64,000 bases of DNA from Aquatica leii (Eukaryota > Arthropoda > Insecta > Coleoptera > Lampyridae). A program made the position numbers and the translations under genes. Each line of letters opens with the position of its first letter. The stretch's first letter is position 1. Below the pieces are notes generated by a model. The model saw only the letters and a list, made by a program, of their open reading frames with translations. It was not told the DNA's origin and did not search any database. Positions 1 through 11,835 of this stretch are shown piece by piece. The DNA is taken from positions 86,119,912-86,183,911 of the forward strand of contig CM069436.1 in the NCBI GenBank assembly GCA_035610365.1, in the 5' to 3' direction.

Positions 1-1402
1 TTTACAGTTTCTTATAGAGATAATTCTTCATAACAATTTATTCAAATAAAAAAAATTCTAACAACACAGTTTATTAGATATTTAATTTGTAATTTAAAAT
101 GAATTCACAAATATCATATAGTTTCGAATCCTACCTGCGACGATTTTTTTTCAGTGATTTATTAAAGGGGTAAGAATATCGAGGCGCACAAATATAAGGG
201 TTAGTCGATATGATCTTAATGAAATCGAGGAAAAAAATTTCAAAGAAATTATAGCATACTAGGAAGTCAATACTGTAACGTGTAAATTTTTTTCGTTTGA
301 ATACGTCTGATTTTCGTTAACATTTTTGTATTCACTGTTGATATAAATCCTTTTGCGCAAGCATTTCACGCATGGCACATGCGTTATGAGCCTTCTTCTT
401 AAGTACGAAGTGATCCTCCATCTTACGTTTCGCAATGAAGTAAAACGGACATTTTTTTGCGTGCTGCAAAAAGTGGAATTACCACTTATTTAATTTGTGT
501 TTGTGAATTTTTGCCCCAATGGTGAAAATTATTTAAGCTGGCGTTCGTTGTAGCCCGCATTCGTTAGTAGCACCGCATTCGTTAGTAGCAATTGCATTTT
601 GTTGTATTTACGAAAATTAAAATAAAAACCCGTAAATTAGAAGGGGTAAGTCATTTTTGTTTTGATTCGAATTGTATAATTCATCGCAATTTACGTTCTA
701 GTTTTTTTTCTTTGTTCCGGATTTTTGGTTTCGTTCTTATACGATGTTTTTGAGTATGAAAGTCTTATGAATACGATTTTGATCTTTATACGTCTGCGAT
801 TATGGAAATTACGATCTACGATTATCAATTTTATTGATTTCAAAGGCAAGATATCAATCAAATCTTCGTGAAAGATACGATTTACGGAAATTGCATCAGA
901 TTGCATCATTCAATGAGTCATGACCACACCTTAATAGAAGCTGCGCGATTCGCAAGTGGTAAAATTAAACCTTCAAGAACACGTATGTAGATATCTGTAA
1001 TTATTAGTTTTAAGTTACGGTTTTGGTTTCAATATTTAACCATTTTAATATAAAAAATATTGTAGCGTCCAACTTATAAAATTTTTGTTTATCAAATTCA
1101 AAATTAGTAATCTTAAGTAACGTAAGAATTCCCACGACTCTAATTAATTAAATATAAAAATGCTCATTGCTCTTATGTAGTTTGTGTTTAATGTGTTTTA
1201 AATAAATATTTTTGTGAGCTGGCTGGTGCATTCATTTATTTGTATGTTACATATTTGGCACCGATTATTTGTGTGATGTTACAATACAAACGTGTACATA
1301 TCACTTCAAAATGGTTTTATGACAACATAACCTTAAAAAATATGTAGACATTTCTTTATTATTCCTTATAGAAAAGTCGTGTGGTGACCACACCAGTTTT
1401 TT
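1..1402 (+). repeat. Repeat family A, copy 1, split by a solo LTR
   Basis: The segments 1-273 and 1284-1402 match, in the same order, two other places in the window: 60819-61690 on the same strand and 59088-59763 on the opposite strand. Shared landmarks are a tRNA-like B box (gtttcgaatcc near 122; ggttcgaatcc in the other + copy), a T-rich run, the phrase gcgcacaaatata near 184, and a near-terminal 15-base palindrome gtgtggtgaccacac at 1379-1393. The middle of this copy is occupied by an LTR-like insertion. The left end runs off the window. The B box suggests a tRNA-derived part, but no A box was found, so the class is unresolved. Confidence 0.7.
274..1283. mobile_element. Candidate solo LTR, family LTR-A
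   Basis: A 1010-bp block begins TGTAAC and ends GTTACA, an inverted 6-mer with the TG...CA ends expected of an LTR. It is flanked by the 4-bp direct repeat ATAC (270-273 and 1284-1287). Removing it restores continuity with the uninterrupted family-A copies, which read straight from the 'ggaaatcaat' part to 'acaaacgtgtac'. No reading frame or primer-binding site lies in it, so it looks like a solo LTR left after recombination. Inside it, 557-574 and 575-591 are a tandem pair of an 18-base unit (gcattcgttagtagca core) with a weaker third copy just before. Confidence 0.7.
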
Positions 1403-1699
1403 TATTTTGAAAAACTGTATTTTTTTAGCTGCGATATTAAAATTTGGATCAATAAACTTGTAAAACTTGTAACCATAAATGAGAAAAATGATAATCTTTT
1501 TAATTCAATTGAAAATTATTCAAAATTTTGTTGATAGAAATTACGTCTGCATTATTATTAACTTATTTATTATAAAGGTTACAATGTGAGTTAAACAAAT
1601 AAAAAAGTTTTTTTAATTATATAAATATTCCATTTAAGACTGCACTACTGTCCCAATGCCTTCTGCTCAATAACGTGTATTGTTGCAGTGTTTCGGGAG

Positions 1700-3508
1700 G
1701 CAGACCGACTAGTTCTCGTATAGGGCTGGTTCATCTTGAACAGGCAGATATCGTGTGCTTAGGTCGTCAATGACCTCGCAGTATATACACTCGGTGTCCA
1801 TTACTACGTGGTAGCCATAGACGAAATCGCGTAGTCCGAACTCGACCGCACCAATTGTCCTTCTGCTTGAGAAGATATTGGCTTTCATTTTCTTGGGTGC
1901 TAGCATTAGTTCTTTTGATTTTATCACTGGTTCGTAGAGCAAAATAATCGACAAACGTTACTACATTGGCCCCCTCCCCTCTGGTTGAAGTCAAGGATTT
2001 TATCGATTGTGGTGTTTCACAGAAATGACCCTGAAACTAAACCGTGAGGGACTCTACCGGTCATCTGGATTTCTTTGGTGCCTTCTGTACTCCGTACCAC
2101 CATTTTTTTGAAATAGTTACCTATTATATTCACTATGCAACCTTTGACATCTTTGGTCTCAAGCGCGTCTATGATAACTGGCCACGGTAACAAATTGAAC
2201 GCAACGTCCATCGTTACCATGACGCATAGTTTCTTGGTCTTCCGGGTGCTTTTTCTGGTTTTTGTAGCTTGTCGGTTGACCTACTCAATGGGATACATTG
2301 TCAATTTGCCTCTTTTAAAACCAAACCGTTTAGATGACAAGCTTTCTATTTTGGCAATGTCAACTTGTAGCTTGGCGAGTATAAAATGTTCGTATAGTTT
2401 GGCCGTAGTATTCAGCAGGCACAACGGCCTATAAAACCCCAGATCTATTGGAAAACGTTTCTCTTTCCGTTTGTCTAATAGCCCCAAGTTAACTTTTGTT
2501 CACTCTTACGGGAAGTCTTGCTTTAATAGGAGTGCGTTTACAAAAAGTTCCAGCTTACCAGGTATTTTTTGACAAGATTACTTACGGAGGTATACAGTCT
2601 GGTCCAAGTGTTTTCTTTATTTTTTTAACCGTCTCTAAAACTTGGTCCGTGCTGAATGAAAGTGGTGTGGGAGTATCCATTGGCCACCAAACCAGTTTCG
2701 GCTTACTTAGAATGAAATTACTAGCCACTTCTATAAGTTTTAATTTGATCTTAGGTTTCGGTCGGTTGACCATAATTGTGGAGATTTGAAAGCTTCTGCC
2801 CCATGGATTACTCTCTATTCTTTCACATAGCTCCATGTTAATACGGTCTTTTGCCATTAGAATCGCTTTCCTGAATTCACTTCTTTTTTTTCTGTACTGG
2901 TGTGCGGCTGATGTAATTTGTGTGTTATGTTTCTTATTTTCTTTAGCCGCGGTACGCCTCATTTGCTGGCACTCCTTTGAGAGTTGCCAGTTCCTCGAAC
3001 CTTCAGTTTTAGTTCTACCGTTATTTCTGGCTGTTAGAATACTGGCGTTACAGGCTTTATCCATAATAATGTTTATCTCCGTCGGTAGGTACGTTCCTGT
3101 TGTTGATTACTACCATATCTTTGCAAGTGATCTCCAGCTATTATGATGGTTTATAGCTTTTTCGCATTGCTGATTTCAATTCGTTCAAGACCTCAGTGAA
3201 GTAATTGATTGGTTAGTTGGAGGATATAAAACAAAAGTAAATCCAGAAAGCATCTAGCTAAATCGTCACTGCCCCGGTTCATGGTTATCATTCGCGAGGT
3301 ATCTACCCTATTCCCAAACGTAGTTATTACGGCAACTTCGTCATTGTCTATAATCCATCTAGAAACTCTTGTTTGTTGCACATTGGGTTCAGTGACTAGT
3401 ACTAGGTCGATGTGTTCTTTTTTTGGCTGTGACGCACAGCAGATCATCTGTCGCTTTACGCTTACTTAGGTTAATTTGTAGTATGTTATATATTATTTTT
3501 TCGTTCAT
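1700..3508 (-). pseudogene. R1-like LINE ORF2 (endonuclease + RT) remnant
   Basis: The start is taken at the Met near 3508, where an ILQINLSKRKATDDLL stretch matches the opening of R1-type apurinic-like endonucleases; LVLVTEPN follows in another frame. The endonuclease core between 3190 and 3060 is largely lost. The linker (2582-3064) has ECQQMRR and NPWGRSFQI, and ends in GPDCIPP. RT blocks follow: FYRPLCLLNTTAKLYEHFI near 2420, a damaged RKG block, MVTMDVAFN near 2220, RVPHGLVSGSFL near 2030, and FVDYFAL (decayed from the FADD type) near 1950. A short C-terminal piece has CIYC. Several frame changes and stops make it non-functional. It encoded the enzyme for target-primed reverse transcription. 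Confidence 0.75.
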
Positions 3509-3529
3509 TGATGTCTTTATTTGATACTC

Positions 3530-4008
3530 TTGGTTTATAGAATGTGGCTTTGCTCCTTGCAGACTAGACATTTGGCATCTTCTTTGCATTGTATTTTTTT
3601 GTGTCCGGTTCTGTATTTCATACATTGATCTCTTCTGTCTCGCTTTTTGCAGTTGGGTGCGTTATAATTCGTGCCCCAGCACTTGTAGCATTTTTGTATG
3701 TCGGTTCTCCCAATCAGACTGCATATTGTTAGGCCAATGCAAAGCTTCCTAAATCGTAGCAGTTTCTTTGCAATTTACGCGTTTGTGACAATGGTAGCTA
3801 TTTGATTACCCCTCGCGCACGGTCTCAGTTTTCCAACTCTAGTCTCAGCCCCTATAACAACATGCTCCGCTCTCTCAACGTGATTAATAGTTTCTGTCTC
3901 ATCGATATCTTTCACATGGATTATTGTTTTGTCTCTTCGGACTTTTTTGACTCTCACCTTTGACGTTTGAAGTTTTTGGAGCTTAATTATTGTCATTTTT
4001 TATAACCA
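3530..4008 (-). pseudogene. R1-like LINE ORF1 (Gag-like, zinc knuckle) remnant
   Basis: ORF1 of R1-clade LINEs encodes an RNA-binding protein that coats the element RNA. Here the frame covers a basic/acidic central region (VERAEHVVIGAETRVGKLR) and then the cysteine cluster. Knuckle 1 is at 3649-3690 (CYKCWGTNYNAPNC; the expected His is lost), knuckle 2 at 3586-3624 (CMKYRTGHKKIQC; the second Cys is now Tyr), knuckle 3 follows as CLVC...H and then a stop. At least one further in-frame stop interrupts it near 3775. The knuckle spacing is that of R1 and Jockey type ORF1. It is dead: two of the three metal sites are damaged. Confidence 0.7.
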
Positions 4009-4110
4009 GTAAGGGGTGACCTTCCTTGGTTTTTTTGCAACCGAGAGTGCCTTGTTCACTTGGACATTTTGTAGTGTTGCTCTAGTTATTTTTAACATTC
4101 CGCGTAAGAT

Positions 4111-5330
4111 TTGGCGTCGTCTTTATTGATAATAGCGCCAAAAAACTAAAACAAAAATTTTTTGAATAAAAATAACATAAATGAGGTAATTGCCGGTGCT
4201 CAGTAAAGATGGTATGGTAAAAATACATAAATTAACGCAGTAACACAAATCGGAAAAAGTGACTTCAATTAAATTAAAATTTGCATGGTTTTATCCGCAT
4301 TAACACCAAGACATAGTGTCTTTAAAATCAAACAAGCGACAAAAACATTGTAAATGTTGCAAAATCAAAAGTTCACCTTATGGTGCCATAAAGAAACAAT
4401 AAACTTAATTTGGTTTAAAATTTAAGCCCTTAAAGCACTTAAGTTCGCGAAAAGTAAAATCACAAATTGATTTTCTTTAAAATGTTATCATAAATACCTT
4501 AATTTGTTTACGAAGTTTTAAGTAATCGGTTTTTTGTTTGATGGCAAGACTACCAGATGATATTGTCAAAATTGAGGTGGTTATGGGTTTGCAATAGTCC
4601 GCCGGAAAATGATTAACCGCTACAAGGCGGGTACCAGTGAACTGTCGAAACCGTTTAAGATACGAACTAGAAAGATTTTTCAAACTTAATTTTCACTGCA
4701 CCCATTAATAACCCTTTCAACACCAACGCCGAAAAATTAAGAGCTAAAACTCAAAAGCTACATTCTCAAGTCGTGAGGTATGAGCAAAGCTTTCAAAAAT
4801 TAACTTAAAGACCAAAAATATGTCTCTTTATAACCTCGGATTTCCTTACTACAAATGAAAATTATGACGTCAATATTTTTGAAGAAGCTAAACGAGAAAA
4901 CCAAAGACAAAAATATTAATTAAAACAAAGCGTAACAACACGTGTGTTTATACGACGCAACTGCACAATTTCAACGATAGCAAAATCTAATGTAACTCTA
5001 AACAGTGTTAGCCTAAACAAACGAATCAAATTTCTGGTATCTTTAGAAACTAAATAAGCATTGTCGTAGACATAAATCATTTTGCAATCTGAATTTTATT
5101 AATACAAAGGAAATGCGAAATCGGCGTGATCACAGCACACGGATATTTAAGTAACGTGATTAGTGTTTTGAAGGAGGTTAAGTGAGAACGGGTTTTGGTT
5201 AATATTATTGCTGAGTTTTGGATACATTAAAGTGATTAAGCTGTAAACATTAAAGTAATTAATTAAAATGTGCGTGTTAAGGATTGTGAAGTTAAAGCAG
5301 TTAAGGAAATAATTAAAAGTACAAGTTTAA
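4111..5330. other. No gene recognised
   Basis: AT-rich sequence between two LINE remnants. A 68-codon minus-strand frame at 4477-4683 (contains VAVNHFPADYC) is not recognised. No repeat shared with the rest of the window was noticed. Confidence 0.5.
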
Positions 5331-7965
5331 TGTAAGTAATGAATAATTACATTAAATTTATGGTTAAGAAGATACAGACGAGCTCAGATAACGTGTACGG
5401 ATGCGAGCGGTTATTGTGGACTAGTTTCAAGATCGGAAAGAAAAAAAGACAAGAAATTGTGCAAAAAGTTTTTGCAAGGAGTAAGAGAACAAAGAAAAGA
5501 ACAAGAAAGGAGGAAAGTTATAACTAAGAGCAGGGGGTAATAGAGATGTGTAGATAAGGGGAGAGAACAATAAATTAGTAGGAAATCTGGAAAAGATTAC
5601 GGAAGAGTTCAAAAAAGAAAGAAAAGAGCGAAGGGAGACATGCGATATGTAGGGGACAAAAAATAAGAACATGGAAGAGAAGAGAGAAACCTTCACAAAT
5701 GCATTCACTTGCGTCAAATACCCTGCTGGAGAAAGCCGCGTTGGGCGTAAAAATAGAGAGCTCGTCGATGATCTTACAGGAAGTGAAATAAAATATGGTG
5801 TCTAAAATTTGACATTTCGACGAAAGATTAGGGAGTTTTAAGCACAAATTTTATACTTCAAGAAATTTTTATACTCGAAAATTGAACTAGCAACTTTTAA
5901 CATAACAAATTATTAAATAAGAGAGAGAAAAATTTATAATACGTGGAGATTTTAACGCGAGAATTGGAGAAGATAGGGGTATGATAGTGAATGAGAAGGA
6001 AATAAAAAAAATAACGATGGATAAGGTATTAAACAAACAAGATAGAGGGCTATTGGAGTTACGTAAGGGAAAGCGGTAGACTATACTCAACAAAAATATG
6101 AAGAAAGGAGGTAGAAGAGAATATACATATAGGTGAGAGTTTTAAAATAAGGGATTGAAACCATCAGCCATTAAAAGTAAGGCTAAAAAATTGGAAGAGA
6201 GAAAGAAAAAATTCAAACACAGCTTGGGTAGAAAAAAGGTAACGACAAATGAAAATATTAAGGTTTATAGGAAAAAAAATAAACTAGGAACAATGGATGA
6301 AGGAAGGAGTAGAGGAAGGAGTGAAAGAACTGATAAATATAATGGATAAAGCAATAGAAAGAAAAAGATGCAAGAAAAACATAAAAGAGTGCAGAGAAAA
6401 GAAGTGGTGGAATAAGAAATACAGGGAAGCCAAGAAACAGAAGAAGAGGTATAAAAAAGTGGAAAAAAGGAAAAATTGATATTCAGGAATATAAAAGACT
6501 GTTGTAAGAGAAAAAAGGAATATAGAAAAAATTTAGAGGATCAAATAAATATGTTAGAAAATGAAGGAGACGTATGTAGCTTTTTGAATAAGAAAAGAAA
6601 AATTAGGAAAAAAAGGAGGATACAATTTTATAAGAAAAAATGGAGAAAACATTGCATAGAGGTCTTAGAGGGGGAAGAAGAGAATAATGGTAAATTTGAA
6701 ATAGAAAGGATAACAAGAGGAAGGAGCACAACGGCTATACAGAGAGAAGAAATAGAAGAAAAACATTTAAAAAAGGAAAGGGAGAAGAAACGGATGGGAC
6801 GCAAAGTGAACAATAGAAATATATAGGAGAGAAAACGGAAGAATAGGGAAAATTTTAAATAAGATATGGTCAGATAAAGGATTTACGGATGATTGGAGAG
6901 AAGCAATAATATGACTAGTTTACAAAGGAGGAAACAGAAGAGAGGTAAAAAACTGTGGAGGTATAAGTGTGGCAAATGTGGGATATAAGGTTTATATGAC
7001 AATTTTGCTAAAAATACTGGAAAGAAAAATGAAGGAAAAAATTATTTTACGAGACTGGCAGACAGGATTTAGAAGAGGAATGATGGCATTAGATAATGTA
7101 TACATATTGAAATAAATAGTAAACAAAGAATTAGAAGTGAAGAGACAGAAAGTTTTTGCGTTACTTTTGGATATAAAAGTAGCGTTTGATAATGTCAATA
7201 GAAGTAAATTATGAAATATATTAAAAAAGAAACAGATAGAAAAAGAACTAGTTGAGAATATAGAGGAAATATATAATGAGACAAAGTTTTTGGACAAATA
7301 AAGTTTTGGGGCAGGGGTGTTCACTTAGTCTTAGTTTATTTGCCGTATATCTAGGGGATTTAGAGAAAAGTTGATAGGGCAACGGAGTGAAGGAATAGTA
7401 ATGGAGGGGGGTTAAAAGTGTGGGTTTTGGCGTATACGGATGACATAGTGGTTATAGCAAAGGAAGAAAGAGAAATGAAGGAGATAATATAGACAGTAAA
7501 AAAATATCTGGAAAAAAAGTATTTAAGTATAAATGTTATTAGTGTTTCAAAAAGAGAGGGAGGGTAAAAACAGTAGAGTGGAAGCGGGGAGACGAGGTAA
7601 TAGAAAGTGTAAATCAAGTGACTTATTTGGATTATCGAATCAGATACGACAAAAAAGATGAGGGTCATATAAAGTGGTTGGCGAAGGAATGTAATATAAT
7701 AGAAAGTCAGGTGTTGGGTATAGGAGAAAGGGTGTTTGGGAAACAAATAGAAGCAAGAAGATGGTTGTTTAACAAATTAATAAAAAGTGTAATGATGTAC
7801 AGGCGGAAATATGGGGGTGGAAGGAATGGGAGGAATTGGAAAAAGTACCAGAAGAATAATGGAAATGGATGTTAAGATTAGAAAAGGAGACACCAGGGTA
7901 CATAGTAAAAAAGGAAATAAGGTTGGAAAAAATAAGAGTACTAGGAAGAGTAATAAGAGCTTGTC
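5330..7965 (+). pseudogene. Non-LTR retrotransposon ORF2 remnant (EN + RT)
   Basis: The + strand is strongly purine-rich and encodes a LINE ORF2 in scattered frames. Endonuclease: GDFNARIGED near 5950 and a DHQPL-like motif near 6165. Linker: WWNKKYREAKKQKKRYKK near 6405 and then a charged helix region (6476-6826). RT: DWREAII near 6890, the YRG-type block as NCGGISVANVGYKVY near 6955, QTGFRRGM near 7065, LLLDIKVAFDNV near 7165, and AYTDDIVVIA near 7430 (catalytic YADD changed to YTDD). The thumb follows as TYLDYRIR near 7620 and, after a frame change near 7808, EIWGWKEW and PGYIVKKEIRLEKIRVLGR. The style resembles R1-like elements common in Hymenoptera and other insects. The 5' limit is uncertain; the firm part starts near 5930. 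Confidence 0.75.
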
Positions 7966-7989
7966 GATGTCAAGGCGGTTGTTGCGTCA

Positions 7990-10245
7990 CAACAACTTTA
8001 ACAGCAGACCGTTGGAAGAGGCCAGCTTCTGGATGATGTGGGATTTCCAGAGAAGTTTTTTGTTCAGGGTGAGACCGAGGTATTTAGTCTTGTCTACTCA
8101 GAGGACGTCGTTGCCTTTGATGCAGAGGCGGCGTGTGGGAGCAATGTTCCTTCGGTTGAAGAGGATGACGGCGCTTTTGGTGGGATTGCATTCTCCAGTC
8201 ATCGTACCAGTTGTCTACTGACGTGAAGGCCATTTGAAGATTTCTCTCGGCTTGAGCGGGTCCCAAAACGGCGGTGTCGTCGGCGTAGAAGGTGTAAGTG
8301 AGTCCGTCGATTTTTGTGACGTCCGCTGTAAAAAAAATTGTATAAGAGTGGGGATAGCGTTGATCCTTGAAAGACGCCGGCTTCTATGTGTCGTGAAGTG
8401 GGCTTGGCGGTGAATAGTTTGATCGCAAACGAGCGTCGATTTAGGAAGGATCCGATGAGCTGGACCATTGAGTGATTGATGCTTAAACCATACATCTTGT
8501 AAAGTAGTCCGCGATGCCAGACTTTGTCGAATGCTTTCTTTATGTCGAGAAAGACGGTGCCGGTGACGTCGCGGTGGTTGAAACCGTCGGTGATCTGCTT
8601 AAGGCCGCGTAAAGCTTGATGGACAGTGGAGTGTTTCTTGCAAAAACCGAACTGTTTTTGGGGAATGATTTGGTTGGTATCTATCTGTTTCTGTAATCTA
8701 GTGAGAATTATTCGTTGCAATAACTTACCCGACGTCGGAAGTAAGCTTATTGGACGGTAGTTTTGGAGCATGACGTGATCCTTTTCTGGTTTGGGGATTA
8801 ATATGACGTCCGCAGTTTTCCATTGACGTGGAAAGTGTCGTAGACATGCGTTAGGGTGGCTATACGCTTTTTGGAAAGAAGGTTTTGTTGGGAATGCCGT
8901 CGTTCTCGAGAGTTTTCCGCGGTATGAGATTTTTAATCACCTCTTCGGTTTTTTCGGAGTAGTGTGCCTGATGGGCTCGTTTGGGTTGGCCGTCAGGATG
9001 TCTTTGACTTCGGAGTCAATGGCTTTCGTGCGACGGAAGTCTTTGTCGTCTGGATGGTTTGCTCTGAATTGGAGTGGAGAGCCGAGCGTGTCGGCGAAAG
9101 CTTCGGCTTTGTCTAAGTCGGTGTAGACTAGACCTCGGGGACCGTGAATGGCGGGCATAGGTGGCTCGTTCCTGTTTTTTAGGATGTTGGCCATTTGCCA
9201 CACGCTGTTATCTTGTGTATATAGAAACTGGAGTTTGTCGCTGAAGAGAAAATTTTGATGTAGCTCGATTTGCGTTCGAATCGCGGTTTGAGCTGCCCTG
9301 AGGGCTCTTTTGTCATCTGGGTGGCGGGTGCGTTTCCATCTGCGTCTTAGACGGTTTTTCTTGGTGATCTGATTGCAAATGTGAAGTGGTAGATGAAGCG
9401 GATTTGACTTGGATTTCGTGATAGATTTTGTGGCTTTTGTGATGCATCTTTTGATAAGTTCAGTGAAATTGTCAACCGCGACTTGGAGTTGTGGGACGTT
9501 TTCGATGAGCGGAGCTTTTGTTATAAGTCTGCTGGCCTCGAACTGGAAGGATGGCCACAGGGTAATGTTCTTTTCAAACTGGAGATTGTCGTTATCAGCT
9601 TGATCACCGAGTTGTAGAAGCATGGGCTCGTGGTCAGAACTGAGGTCAAAAACGGTTGTTAGATCGTGAAGTAACCTAACGTTGTTGGAAATTGGTATGT
9701 CGATAACGTCTGAAAGTCCGTTGTGAGGATGGATGGTGGCTTCGTAAGGTCCATCTACAACAACATTTCTAATGCTGGCGAGGTCATGCAGGAGTCACCA
9801 TTGCGGTTCGTTTTTCTGCTGTGCCAGTCTGCATGTTTCGCGTTGAGGTTTCCTGCGAAAATAGTGAGAGTTCTGGTGTTAAAAATTGCGTCTAAGTCTG
9901 CTGGTAAAACGTTTTTGGTTGGTAAGATGTACGCGGCTCAGAGAACAATGTCTTCGTTGGCTGCCGTGTTAATGACGATTTGGGTAGTTTCTAGATTTTG
10001 GAGTTGTGGCGTCGGGACATGGTGTTGATAGGTGGAGCGTTAGACGTAAACGGCCGTACCACATCCGCGACCTGTCGTTCGGTTTGTATTGTACATGGTG
10101 TAGTTCCGGATATTGCGGTTGTCATAATTCCGAAGATGAGTTTTGGAAACGAGGGCGACGTCGATGTTACGGCGATAGAGGAATTCTTGAAGGTCAAGTT
10201 TTTTGTTTAGGAGACTGTTGGCGTTCCAAATCGCGATGAGAAGGG
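7990..10245 (-). pseudogene. Jockey-type ORF2: endonuclease and reverse transcriptase
   Basis: The endonuclease opens with IAIWNANSLLNKKLDLQEFL near 10230, followed by RNIDVALVSKTHL, where the usual catalytic ET is KT; SSDHEPMLLQLGD ends the domain near 9625. The linker (8937-9623) is open for 228 codons and ends in a basic stretch. RT: NYRPISLLPTSGKLLQRII near 8765, QFGFCKKHST near 8640, VFLDIKKAFDKVWH near 8545, GVFQGSTLSPLLYN near 8370, then a frame change, and FYADDTAVLGPAQAERNL near 8295 keeping the catalytic FYADD. The end runs into the neighbouring LINE near 7970. At least four frame changes exist, so it is inactive, but the motifs are readable enough to place it in the Jockey group. 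Confidence 0.8.
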
Positions 10246-10349
10246 AGTTCGGTTTTCTTTTCTATGCTGCCATTTTACTGGTTTCGAGATCGGAGTTGAG
10301 TAAGGAATTGCTTGATGAGGTGACTCTCTTCTTCTATCTCTGCTTTTTT

Positions 10350-11258
10350 GTCTAGGGCTGTTCGGTGGGCATGGGCGGCGGGGGACGGTAGACTTGACTG
10401 GTTTTGTCACCTGGGCAAACGAGACGGTGGGGTTCACAGGCCTGGCAGGAGCGCGAGGGCACGCTGAAATAAAAAGGTTTTATCTTTCGCTGCCTTGGGT
10501 GGGCTGGGCATCCCTTGTAGTTGGCTCGATAGTCGTTCCTATAGTTGCAGCACGTAGCGGAGCCATCTGCGCGTTTCTTCGGGCAATCATAGCTGAAGTG
10601 AAACACTTTACGCATCGTGGGGTTCCTCGACATCCCCTGGCGGAATGTCCAAATCCCTGGCATCTGTAGCACTGCCCGATGTTGCTTCTGAGATGCGGAG
10701 TCTCAACGCGGACTTTGACGACACCGATATCAATGATATCAAATATCGTCTTGGCCTGCGGGGTTCTTCTAACCTGGATTAGAAGCATTGGCGTTGGTGG
10801 CTTGGACCGTCCTGAGATCATCCGCGTGATCTTTATGACTTCTATATCTTTGCGACAAAGGTAGGTGGCGGTGCCATTGATCGACGAGTAGCTGTGAGGC
10901 ATCCCTAGGATCAGGGCCTTCAGCGGTTGTTCTCCCTTAAGCTGGAACGAGTGGAAGTCTTGACTGGCTTCTTCTAGGACGTGCGTCGCTATGCGAAAGT
11001 CTTCGGGCGTGGCGACGTGGATAGCGACCCCGTTCCAGGTTGTCTTCGCTCTGGAAACGTTTACGTTATTTTCTTGCAAGGTCTGCATCGCTTCACCGTA
11101 GTGCTTCTGGTTATGAAGGACGATGAGCGGGATTCTCTCCTTGCGGGTCGTCTCGAAGGTATTGTCATCTTTGCGCGACTCTCTAGCAGTTGGACGTTGG
11201 CGAATTCGGTAACGGGTTCGGTGGTGGGCACTTCGGCGATGTCGATGATGAGATTCAA
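10350..11258 (-). pseudogene. Jockey-type ORF1 (Gag-like, PRE_C2HC-type) remnant
   Basis: The frame from 11088 to 10480 runs open for 202 codons. It contains WNGVAIHVATPEDFRIATHV and a KALILGMPHSYSS segment (the conserved domain that precedes the zinc knuckles in Jockey-type Gag), then QVRRTPQAKTIFDI and the knuckle CYRCQGFGHSARGC followed by RCVKC. A more N-terminal piece with another frame begins at a Met near 11258. After the second knuckle the frame shifts and becomes basic and proline-rich (10352-10480). Jockey Gag proteins bind element RNA and carry it to the nucleus. One complete CCHC site is still present. Confidence 0.8.
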
Positions 11259-11290
11259 CGCAGGTTACACAGCACTTGCACCTAGTAACG

Positions 11291-11835
11291 TATCTCTTTT
11301 TTTTAGCTTTTTAATGTCTATTATATAACTCATGTGTTATCTACAAAAAAAGAGTAGTGTTACAAAAAGTTTTCCGTTATTCATAAAATTCCAGATTGTT
11401 TAGTATTTATTGGTAATTGTGACTAGGAATGAAGTAGTATATATACATATAGCCCAAAGACTGATAGTAGTATAAATAGTGACCTACGACATCAATATTA
11501 CTAGTTCCTTTAGATTTGTTTAAACGAACATAAATATTATTAACGTGAGTTTTGTAAATGTTCTAAACCAACTATTCAAATTGTGAACCTAAACTAATAA
11601 TAATATTAAATATTTCAGACTATTATTTAAATAAGAGCGCTGAAAAAAACAAAACAACACTTACAAATTTAATACTTTAAACGCAAACAATAAAATAAAC
11701 ACGCGCAAAACTGCGAGATGTAAAAACAAAAATGTGTTTACTAAAACCTGAAGTAATTACGAATTTACGATATTATTCTGCAGACATCATTAACGCAAAA
11801 AACACAGCAATAAATAATTTTTTTATGAATTGCAG
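11291..11835 (+). other. Sequence upstream of receptor exon (likely intron)
   Basis: AT-rich, no gene seen. It ends in a pyrimidine-containing acceptor 'aataatttttttatgaattgcag' immediately before the receptor exon, so at least its right part is probably intronic. Confidence 0.5.

Larger units (their letters stand above)
1640..4110 (-). mobile_element. Decayed R1-like non-LTR retrotransposon
   Basis: A minus-strand LINE remnant in the usual order: ORF1 with zinc knuckles at the right, then endonuclease, linker, reverse transcriptase and a shortened C-terminal part at the left. It is broken by many stops and frame changes and lacks part of the RT between the catalytic motif and the C-terminal region. 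The protein pattern (three knuckles in ORF1, LVTEPN near the endonuclease start, NPWG in the linker) matches the R1 side of the LINE tree. Neither a poly-A tail nor a target duplication was identified, so both ends are approximate. Confidence 0.75.
7966..11290 (-). mobile_element. Jockey-type non-LTR retrotransposon, degenerate
   Basis: A minus-strand element with ORF1 at the right and ORF2 at the left, visibly less AT-rich than its surroundings. ORF1 has the motif set of Jockey-clade Gag proteins and ORF2 has endonuclease plus RT. It abuts the preceding LINE near 7965 with no poly-A signal between them, so the 3' end appears truncated or fused. Frameshifts and stops interrupt both ORFs. Confidence 0.8.
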
